Assembly (NCBI GenBank): GCA_937873555.1
Contig: CALMWN010000184.1
Location: 1-10,209 of the forward strand
Origin: an uncultured Clostridia bacterium
Lineage (GTDB): Bacteria > Bacillota > Clostridia > Acetivibrionales > CALMWN01
Direction of reading: 5' to 3'
Length of the DNA stretch: 10,209 nucleotides
Shown: positions 5,932 through 10,209 of the stretch, piece after piece
Layout: every line of letters starts with the position of its first letter
Position numbering within the stretch: position 1 is the stretch's first letter
Position numbers and translations under genes: made by a program
The notes under the pieces: model-generated
Told to the model about the DNA's origin: nothing
The model's database searches: none
Seen by the model: the letters and a program-made list of their open reading frames with translations, nothing else

Positions 5932-7155
5932 TTGAACAACAGGCGGTTGATTTTAGGAATAATTTCGTTGGTACTGGTAACATCAATAATTACTTTTGCG
6001 ATATCATTTGCAGCATTTTTCGGGTGGAATTATTTCCATCCCGGCTATAGTATTTCTTTCGACAGGGATAAGGCAAACCCGCAGAATATCAAGAAATTCG
6101 AAGACGTAAAAAGCATATTGAAAAAATCATATTATGAAAATGTAGATGAGAATAACCTTATTGAAGGGGCAATTTCCGGAATGGCGGATTCACTCAAGGA
6201 TCCTTACACCGTTTATTTTAACAAGGATCAAATGAAGTCGTTCATGGAAAAATCGGAAGGCAGTTATGTGGGTATAGGAGTGTCGATATCACTTGACAGT
6301 GATGGTATCCTTTCGGTAATTGAGCCTTTTGATGATTCTCCTGCCAAGAATGCAGGTGTGCAGCAGGGAGACAAGATTATCAAGGTGGATGACAAGGACG
6401 TGACCGGCATAAGGGATGAAAACATGATAATCAGTATGATAAAGGGCCAGGAAAACACCAAGGTAAAAGTAACTTTTTACAGGCCTTCTGCAGGAAAGTC
6501 AATGGATTTCAACCTTGTGAGGAAGAGGATTAAGATAGAGAATATTAGATCCGAACTGCTTCCGGGGAATATAGGGTATATAAAAATAGTAATGTTTGAC
6601 AGCGAAATAGCTTCAGCTTTTGAACAAAGACTGAACAAGCTGATTTCACAAGGAATGAAGGGCCTGGTGATAGACCTCAGGGATGACCCCGGGGGGGACT
6701 ACGAGCAGGTGGTTGCCATCGCTGACAGGCTGCTTCCTGAGGGACTGATAGTATATACTCAGGACAAATACGGCAAAAAAAGTGAAAAACGTTCGGACGC
6801 AAAGGAATTAAACCTTTCAATGGCTGTCCTGGTCAACGGGAACAGCGCCAGTGCTTCGGAAATTCTTGCAGGTGCTATTAAAGATCATAAAAAAGGTACG
6901 CTGATAGGTACAAAAACCTTTGGGAAAGGCTTGGTTCAAACAGTTGTAAGACTGGATGACGGTTCCGGGCTTAAAGTTACAATTGCAAGATACTATACGC
7001 CGTCGGGAGTTTGTATACAGGGTATAGGGATCCAGCCGGATGAAGAAGTCCAGAACAGTGATAAATATAAGAATGTGCCGGTATCACAGATACCGAGGGA
7101 AGATGATATACAGTTCAAAAGAGCTGTAGAGGTGGTAAAAAGGTCAATCAAATAA
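5932..7155 (+). CDS. S41 family C-terminal processing peptidase (CtpA/CtpB type) with PDZ domain
   Basis: The 407-residue protein has an N-terminal membrane anchor or uncleaved signal (about 6-31), a helical N-terminal region, and a PDZ domain (about 95-185, with VGIGVSIS and SPAKNAGVQQGDKI). The protease core follows, containing RDDPGG and NSASASEI. The catalytic dyad is S307 (middle serine of SASAS) and K332 in FGKGLVQ, with Q336. The 25- and 4-residue spacings equal those of Bacillus CtpB (S309/K334/Q338) and E. coli Prc. Such proteases act outside the membrane, trimming C-termini of envelope or sporulation proteins; CtpB takes part in the SpoIVB/SpoIVFA checkpoint. The longest frame starts at ATG 5914, but that codon has no ribosome site, whereas AGGGG (5919-5923) precedes TTG 5932 by 8 bases. 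It lies beside an M23 gene, as in many clostridial ftsEX neighbourhoods. The substrate is unknown. Confidence 0.92.
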   Translation: MNNRRLILGIISLVLVTSIITFAISFAAFFGWNYFHPGYSISFDRDKANPQNIKKFEDVKSILKKSYYENVDENNLIEGAISGMADSLKDPYTVYFNKDQMKSFMEKSEGSYVGIGVSISLDSDGILSVIEPFDDSPAKNAGVQQGDKIIKVDDKDVTGIRDENMIISMIKGQENTKVKVTFYRPSAGKSMDFNLVRKRIKIENIRSELLPGNIGYIKIVMFDSEIASAFEQRLNKLISQGMKGLVIDLRDDPGGDYEQVVAIADRLLPEGLIVYTQDKYGKKSEKRSDAKELNLSMAVLVNGNSASASEILAGAIKDHKKGTLIGTKTFGKGLVQTVVRLDDGSGLKVTIARYYTPSGVCIQGIGIQPDEEVQNSDKYKNVPVSQIPREDDIQFKRAVEVVKRSIK

Positions 7156-7181
7156 ATATATGATTTGGATTATTCCTTTAA

Positions 7182-7212
7182 TGCATAAAAAAAGTGAATT
7201 CTCCACAAACTA
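7182..7212 (+). promoter_or_regulatory. Sigma-G/sigma-F-like forespore promoter of the SASP gene
   Basis: TGCATA (7182-7187), an 18-base spacer and CAAACTA (7206-7212) match the forespore consensus (TGHATA, 17-18, CATNHTA-like) at all but one -10 position. The start would be near 7219, some 36 bases before the start codon. No sigma-A -10 is evident here. Confidence 0.55.
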
Positions 7213-7241
7213 CCTTCTGTAAAATGCAGGATTTGCATAAT

Positions 7242-7257
7242 GGAGGTGTATTGGTTG
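7242..7257 (+). promoter_or_regulatory. Ribosome site inside an apparent upstream start; sets a TTG initiator
   Basis: GGAGGTG (7242-7248) lies 6 bases before TTG 7255-7257. The ATG at 7240 overlaps this ribosome site and so cannot use it. Confidence 0.7.
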
Positions 7258-7431
7258 GAGAACAGAGATGAAAGCATTAAATACGAAATAATTTCTGAAC
7301 TGGGGCTGATTGATAAAGTCAGGAATTATGGATGGAAAAGCCTGACGGCGAAAGAGACCGGTAGAATAGGCGGTCTCATGACCAAGAGGAAAAAAATGAT
7401 GATAAATGCTCAAAAAGGTGAACAGCTATAG
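7255..7431 (+). CDS. Small acid-soluble spore protein, alpha/beta type
   Basis: The 58-residue protein carries the two conserved SASP blocks. KYEIISELGL (9-18) corresponds to the N-terminal block in which the germination protease GPR cuts after the Glu (here E11, before I12). GWKSLTAKETGRIGGLMTKR (26-45) corresponds to the DNA-binding block. These proteins coat forespore DNA, shift it toward an A-like form and protect it from UV and heat; they are degraded to amino acids at germination. The sequence lacks the longer N-terminus of major SspA/SspB proteins and resembles the shorter clostridial and SspF-like variants. A forespore-type promoter precedes it and a terminator overlaps its last codons, so it is monocistronic. 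The TTG start follows a strong ribosome site. Confidence 0.85.
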   Translation: MENRDESIKYEIISELGLIDKVRNYGWKSLTAKETGRIGGLMTKRKKMMINAQKGEQL

Positions 7432-7452
7432 TTGTTCACCTTTGTTCTTTTT
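7414..7452 (+). terminator. Intrinsic terminator overlapping the end of the SASP gene
   Basis: AAAGGTGAACA (7414-7424) pairs perfectly with TGTTCACCTTT (7433-7443). The 8-base loop contains the stop codon, and a TTCTTTTT tail ends at 7452. The left arm encodes the last residues of the protein. Confidence 0.9.
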
Positions 7453-7475
7453 ATTCAGCAAAAACCTCGTGAAGA

Positions 7476-7504
7476 TTGTCCGGAAGGCCATATTTTGATA
7501 TAAT
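7476..7504 (+). promoter_or_regulatory. Promoter of the methyltransferase operon
   Basis: TTGTCC (7476-7481), a 17-base spacer and TATAAT (7499-7504) preceded by TGA (7496-7498) form a good extended -10 promoter. Start is expected near 7511. Both apparent upstream initiators of the next frame (TTG 7476 and ATG 7503) fall inside these boxes. Confidence 0.65.
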
Positions 7505-7511
7505 GTGCATC

Positions 7512-7529
7512 AGAGGGGGTGGGATTATC
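7512..7529 (+). promoter_or_regulatory. Ribosome site pointing to a non-standard ATT or ATC start
   Basis: AGAGGGGGT (7512-7520) precedes in-frame ATT (7524-7526) and ATC (7527-7529) by 3-7 bases. No ATG, GTG or TTG lies in frame at a proper distance downstream of it. Confidence 0.5.
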
Positions 7530-8261
7530 TACACGGGTCTGGCAGCGGTATATGACAAATTGATGCATGACGTGGATTACAGTAATTGGGCTGATTATAT
7601 GGAAACGATATTCAAAATGCATGAAACCAACCCTTCTTTGATACTTGACTTAGGTTGCGGTACCGGGAATCTTTCCATAGAGTTGGCAAAAAGGGGATAT
7701 GATATGATTGGCATAGACATATCTGCCGAGATGCTTTCATGCGCAAAAATAAAATCGGTTCAGCAAAGCCTTGATATCCTTTACATTAATCAGGATATGT
7801 CAAATTTCGAATTGTATGGAACTGTAGATGTGGTATTGAGCATGATGGACAGTATCAACTACATAACGCATAAAAACGATTTAAAGTCTGTTTTCAAGCT
7901 TGTAAACAATTATCTGAACCCCGGGGGGCTGTTCATTTTTGATATAAATACCCCATATAAACTGAAAACCGTTTTAGGGGACAATGTTTTTTATGAAGTA
8001 GGGGAAGAAATAACATATATCTGGACAAACAGATACCATAAGACAAGAAAAATCTGTGAGTTCGACCTGACATTCTTTATAAGGAACGGACAGCATTATT
8101 TTAAAACAGAGGAAACCCATTATGAAAGAGCATATTCTGTCAAAGAAATCAAGGATGTCATAGCTTCGTCCGGAATGGAGCTTTTGGAGATTTATGATGA
8201 TCTTAGCTTGAAAGCTCCTTCTCCAAAAAGTGAAAGAATATTTTTCGTATGCAAAAAATGA
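7524..8261 (+). CDS. Class I SAM-dependent methyltransferase, YqeM-like
   Basis: From ATT 7524 the protein has 245 residues, close to Bacillus YqeM (about 247). The N-terminal IYTGLAAVYDKLMHDVDYSNW aligns with the MIYQGFA-VYDELM start of YqeM-like proteins. The SAM-binding motif I is DLGCGTG (42-48), followed by the GIDIS acidic strand end (about 64-68). A post-motif region includes NPGGLFIFDINTPYKL, and a C-terminal part is typical of this family. The substrate is unknown; small-molecule and RNA roles are both possible. It begins a two-gene unit with the alkyltransferase gene 42 bases downstream. In-frame TTG 7476 and ATG 7503 exist but coincide with the promoter boxes. If that promoter is not used, ATG 7503 would be the start and add seven residues. 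Confidence 0.85.
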   Translation: MIYTGLAAVYDKLMHDVDYSNWADYMETIFKMHETNPSLILDLGCGTGNLSIELAKRGYDMIGIDISAEMLSCAKIKSVQQSLDILYINQDMSNFELYGTVDVVLSMMDSINYITHKNDLKSVFKLVNNYLNPGGLFIFDINTPYKLKTVLGDNVFYEVGEEITYIWTNRYHKTRKICEFDLTFFIRNGQHYFKTEETHYERAYSVKEIKDVIASSGMELLEIYDDLSLKAPSPKSERIFFVCKK

Positions 8262-8290
8262 CTTTATAAGATAATAATATCAAACATTAT

Positions 8291-8298
8291 GAAGGTGA
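8291..8298 (+). promoter_or_regulatory. Ribosome site that sets the alkyltransferase start at ATG 8304
   Basis: GAAGGTGA (8291-8298) lies 5 bases before ATG 8304. The earlier in-frame ATG at 8289 overlaps this site. Confidence 0.65.
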
Positions 8299-8303
8299 AA
8301 AAA

Positions 8304-8618
8304 ATGGCATTTTTTGAGGATGTATACGATCTGGTAAAACAGATCCCGAAGGGAAAAGTTACAACATACGGGCATATCGCGAGAATGATAGGGCAGCCGA
8401 GAAAATCCAAAATAGTAGGTTGGGCATTGCATTCAAATCCACAACCGGGAATTATACCCTGCCACAGGGTGGTCAATCGAAAAGGCGAACTGAGCGGAAG
8501 CTTCGCCTTTGGAGGCATTGAAGTGCAGAAAAAATTGCTTGAAGAAGAAGGAATAATATTCGATGTAAGCGGAATAATAAACTTACAAGAATATTTATGG
8601 AAACCTGATAGCCAGTGA
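8304..8618 (+). CDS. MGMT-family protein (single-domain methylated-DNA--cysteine methyltransferase-like)
   Basis: The 104-residue protein corresponds to the C-terminal, DNA-binding and catalytic domain of O6-alkylguanine-DNA alkyltransferases. It starts FFEDVYDLVKQIPKGKVTTY and contains GHIARMIGQPRKS, the winged-helix region with the recognition helix, and VGWALHSNP. The active-site motif is IIPCHRVV with C53. Full-length enzymes (about 160-180 residues) have an N-terminal domain that is missing here. Short alkyltransferase-like (ATL) proteins usually replace the cysteine with Trp or Ala and only flag lesions for excision repair; this one keeps the cysteine and could accept alkyl groups. The downstream GSFAFGG-like stretch and the KLLEEEGI helix are conserved. 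It is probably co-transcribed with the methyltransferase. Whether it repairs DNA or acts as an ATL protein cannot be told from sequence. Confidence 0.88.
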   Translation: MAFFEDVYDLVKQIPKGKVTTYGHIARMIGQPRKSKIVGWALHSNPQPGIIPCHRVVNRKGELSGSFAFGGIEVQKKLLEEEGIIFDVSGIINLQEYLWKPDSQ

Positions 8619-8645
8619 CGTTGACATAAGACAGGAAATTATTAG

Positions 8646-8675
8646 TTGACAAGCTATAAAGCTATATGTTACACT
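8646..8675 (+). promoter_or_regulatory. Promoter of the cold shock gene
   Basis: A perfect -35 TTGACA (8646-8651), an 18-base spacer and TACACT (8670-8675) preceded by TGT (8667-8669) form an extended -10 promoter. Start is expected near 8682, giving a leader of about 60 bases. A second TTGACA at 8621-8626 has no matching -10. Confidence 0.65.
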
Positions 8676-8677
8676 GA

Positions 8678-8717
8678 TTAAGGTTTAGTAAAAACGCAAC
8701 TGTTTGAGCTAACTTAA
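8678..8717 (+). other. Predicted stem-loop in the cold shock gene leader
   Basis: TTAAG (8678-8682) pairs with CTTAA (8713-8717); after a GT bulge, TTAG (8685-8688) pairs with CTAA (8709-8712); and AAAC (8692-8695) pairs with GTTT (8702-8705). The stem is AT-rich and would open or refold easily with temperature. The predicted transcript start falls at the edge of the left arm, so the base may not be complete. Confidence 0.3.
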
Positions 8718-8742
8718 AGTATTTTTTCAGGAGGATGTAAGC

Positions 8743-8946
8743 ATGGAAAGAGGAAGAGTAAAGTGGTTTAACGCTGAGAAGGGTTTTGGATTTATCGAAA
8801 GGGATGGCGGAAATGACGTATTTGTTCATTTCTCAGCTATTAACATGGATGGTTTCAAGACACTTGACGAAGGCATGGAAGTTGAATTTGAAGTTGTTGA
8901 GGGAGCAAAAGGACCTCAGGCTGCAAATGTTGTTAAGGCTATGTAA
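8743..8946 (+). CDS. cspB: Cold shock protein, CspB-like RNA chaperone
   Basis: The 67-residue protein is a single cold shock domain of standard length. RNP1 KGFGFI occupies 13-18, RNP2 VFVHF 26-30, and the KWFN start (7-10) and GPQAANV end (57-63) are conserved. It forms a small five-stranded beta barrel that binds single-stranded RNA and DNA, melting structures and helping transcription and translation at low temperature or in stationary phase. AGGAGG (8729-8734) lies 8 bases before the ATG. It is monocistronic, with its own promoter and a strong terminator. The symbol denotes family likeness to Bacillus CspB; the genome may hold several paralogues. Confidence 0.95.
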   Translation: MERGRVKWFNAEKGFGFIERDGGNDVFVHFSAINMDGFKTLDEGMEVEFEVVEGAKGPQAANVVKAM

Positions 8947-8967
8947 TTAAAGTTTATAAAACTTTAA
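8947..8967 (+). repeat. Perfect AT-rich inverted repeat immediately after the cold shock stop codon
   Basis: TTAAAGTTT (8947-8955) pairs with AAACTTTAA (8959-8967) around a 3-base loop. It starts directly after the TAA. It has no T-run, so it is not itself a terminator; it may protect the 3' end of the message. Confidence 0.5.
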
Positions 8968-8991
8968 CATAAATCTTTATAGCCAGTTCTT

Positions 8992-9020
8992 AACCCCGGT
9001 ATAAATAATACCGGGGTTTT
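8992..9020 (+). terminator. Intrinsic terminator of the cold shock gene
   Basis: AACCCCGGTAT (8992-9002) pairs perfectly with ATACCGGGGTT (9008-9018) around the loop AAATA, followed by a short T tract (9017-9020). Confidence 0.9.
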
Positions 9021-9133
9021 CAATTGGTCTGCAACATATGAAGACAAAATTTACGATAATCGAAGCTGAGCAAATTTTAATCAGGGCCCCATCGATAATT
9101 GTTCAAAGAGGTAATTTGAGGAAAGGGATGTAA

Positions 9134-10015
9134 ATGCAAGACTATATAATAAGAGCTACAGCAGCGGAAGGTACTGTAAGGGCTTTTGCCGCTGCTACCA
9201 CAGATATGGCAGGCAAGGCAATGGAGATACATGGATTATCGCCATTGGCGGCTGCCGCACTGGGAAGGACAATGACTGCAGCTGCAATGATGTCACAGAC
9301 ATTGAAAGGGGAAAGGGACACTCTGACAATCCAGATCAAGAGTGATGGTCCTCTTGGCGGTATAGTGGTAGTATCCGGTACAAACGCAAATGTCAGAGGT
9401 TATGTACATAATCCGGGTGTTTACCTGCCGCTTAACAGGTCCGGGAAGTTTGATGTGTCGGGTGCCATAGGGAAGAACGGCTATTTGAACGTAATTAAGG
9501 ATTTCGGACTGAAAGAGCCTTATATTGGGTATGTGGATCTGGTATCAGGTGAAATAGCCGAGGATATTGCATATTATTTCGCCTATTCGGAACAGGTACC
9601 CTCTATCGTTGCCCTTGGAGTGCTGGTGGATACCGATGGAACCGTTATGAATTCCGGAGGCTTCATTATACAGCTTATGCCGGGAGCTGAAGACGATATG
9701 ATCGGGTTTTTGGAAAACAGGGTGAAGGAAATACCGTCTGTTACCGCGCTGCTGGCCGATGGGAAGACACCGGAAGATATCCTTGACATGGTTCTGGGAG
9801 AAAAGGGTCTGAATATTTCAGGAAGGACCTCCTGCGGATTTCAATGCAACTGTTCCAGGGAAAGAATGGAACGCAACATTATCAGCCTTGGGAAGGCGGA
9901 AATAATGAGCATTATTGAAGATCAGCACAATGCTGAAGTCCAGTGCCATTTCTGCAATAAAAAGTACATGTTCCGGGAGGAGGATTTGTTGTCCCTGCTG
10001 GATGAGGCAAAGTGA
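9134..10015 (+). CDS. hslO: Redox-regulated molecular chaperone Hsp33
   Basis: The 293-residue protein matches Hsp33 in length and order. The N-terminal core starts QDYIIRATA, followed by a GRTMTAAAMMS helix and GPLGGIVV. The C-terminal zinc switch has C238-x-C240 and C271-x-x-C274. The 33-residue spacing between the first cysteines of the two pairs equals that of E. coli (C232/C234 and C265/C268). When reduced, the four cysteines hold zinc and the protein is inactive; oxidation and unfolding release zinc and switch on the holdase, protecting cytoplasmic proteins from peroxide or hypochlorite. An additional C234 sits just before the switch. AAAGGG (9122-9127) is 6 bases before the ATG. The cold shock terminator separates it from the upstream gene. 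Two GATAAT sequences (9055-9060, 9094-9099) are possible -10 boxes without clear -35 partners. Confidence 0.95.
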   Translation: MQDYIIRATAAEGTVRAFAAATTDMAGKAMEIHGLSPLAAAALGRTMTAAAMMSQTLKGERDTLTIQIKSDGPLGGIVVVSGTNANVRGYVHNPGVYLPLNRSGKFDVSGAIGKNGYLNVIKDFGLKEPYIGYVDLVSGEIAEDIAYYFAYSEQVPSIVALGVLVDTDGTVMNSGGFIIQLMPGAEDDMIGFLENRVKEIPSVTALLADGKTPEDILDMVLGEKGLNISGRTSCGFQCNCSRERMERNIISLGKAEIMSIIEDQHNAEVQCHFCNKKYMFREEDLLSLLDEAK

Positions 10016-10095
10016 GCGTTCTGGTGCATAAAAGAGCATCATTGAGCTATCAGGAGGTTAATTTTAATAAATTGAAAATAAAGTTTTTTTGAGTG

Positions 10096-10124
10096 TTGAC
10101 TTTGAATTATAATTTTTGTATACT
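10096..10124 (+). promoter_or_regulatory. Strong sigma-A promoter of the tRNA gene
   Basis: TTGACT (10096-10101), a 17-base spacer and TATACT (10119-10124) are close to consensus. Start is expected at about 10131, 25 bases before the mature tRNA. Confidence 0.85.
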
Positions 10125-10131
10125 AGTTATT

Positions 10132-10146
10132 GTCTCTTGGAGAGAC
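10132..10146 (+). other. Hairpin in the tRNA precursor 5' leader
   Basis: GTCTCT (10132-10137) pairs perfectly with AGAGAC (10141-10146) around TGG. It begins at or next to the predicted first transcribed base and ends 9 bases before the tRNA. Confidence 0.5.
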
Positions 10147-10155
10147 GTTATGTGT

Positions 10156-10209
10156 GGGCGCTTAGCTCAGCTGGGGGAGCACCTGCCTTACAAGCAGGGG
10201 GTCATAGGT
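10156..10209 (+). tRNA. tRNA-Val (anticodon UAC), 3' part cut off by the window end
   Basis: The acceptor 5' strand GGGCGCT (10156-10162) is followed by TA. The D-arm has stem GCTC/GAGC and loop AGCTGGGG. The anticodon arm has stem CCTGC/GCAGG with the seven-base loop CTTACAA, giving anticodon TAC after T33. A GGGTC variable loop and the first T-arm bases follow. The T-loop and 3' acceptor strand lie beyond the window. It decodes GUA and, by wobble, other valine codons. It may be the first of a tRNA cluster, which cannot be seen here. Confidence 0.93.

Noticed and set aside
8621..8626. A first TTGACA upstream of the cold shock gene as a second promoter
   Set aside because: No -10-like hexamer lies 16-19 bases downstream; the second TTGACA at 8646-8651 fits much better.
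8651..8666. Short direct repeat AAGCTATA/AAGCTATA between -35 and -10 of the cold shock promoter
   Set aside because: Only two 7-8 base copies with no further units; too short to support an operator or repeat-family claim.
10023..10046. Possible terminator after hslO (TGGTGC...GCATCA)
   Set aside because: Six pairs including one wobble and no T-run directly after the stem; not convincing.
1..10209. Search for CRISPR arrays, insertion sequences, phage genes, toxin-antitoxin pairs or a new defence island
   Set aside because: No repeated spacer-like units, transposase motifs, terminal inverted repeats with target duplications, or unassigned gene clusters were seen; nearly all coding space is explained by known families.

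Overview
The window looks like a chromosomal segment of a spore-forming, low-GC clostridium. The evidence is strong AGGAGG-type ribosome sites, frequent TTG/GTG starts, AT-rich intergenic DNA with sigma-A-like promoters, a small acid-soluble spore protein gene, and Gram-positive versions of FtsE/FtsX, CdaR and CspB. Gene content resembles cellulolytic clostridia (Acetivibrio/Ruminiclostridium type), but that placement is inference. I see no insertion sequence, phage gene, CRISPR array or integration scar. This is mostly core genome, and I found no credible new multi-gene system; the unusual material is mainly regulatory.

Layout. Positions 1-107 (minus strand) hold the 5' end of a type-2 argC, with a promoter whose -35 box is covered by an arginine-repressor-like operator. 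Divergent from it is an orphan sugar-ABC-transporter ATPase (msmK/ugpC type, 374-1486), closed by a hairpin. A CdaR/PucR-type regulator follows (1682-2773, TTG start), then ftsE (2818-3525) and ftsX (3494-4405), which overlap by 32 bases. After a branched terminator-like hairpin comes an independently promoted secreted coiled-coil M23 peptidase (4631-5752). A long imperfect hairpin separates it from a membrane-anchored PDZ/S41 C-terminal processing protease (5932-7155).

The second half holds smaller units. These are an alpha/beta-type SASP gene (7255-7431) with a sigma-G/F-like promoter and a terminator overlapping its last codons; a YqeM-like SAM methyltransferase (about 7524-8261) probably using a non-standard start, in tandem with a single-domain alkylguanine-DNA-methyltransferase-family gene (8304-8618); a CspB-like cold shock gene (8743-8946) with its own promoter, leader and terminator; and hslO encoding Hsp33 (9134-10015). 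A consensus promoter then leads into tRNA-Val(UAC), which the window edge truncates.

How the genes fit together: FtsE and FtsX form an ABC-type mechanotransmission complex that in other bacteria switches on a coiled-coil peptidoglycan hydrolase or activator. The M23 protein next door has that architecture and keeps all metal and catalytic residues, so it is the natural candidate client. The S41 protease could trim a cell-envelope or sporulation factor. The ATPase at 374 has no permease beside it and probably energises sugar transporters encoded elsewhere. Several real starts are TTG, GTG or possibly ATT. In five genes the longest open frame runs upstream through the ribosome site or promoter, so starts were chosen from Shine-Dalgarno placement and family alignment.
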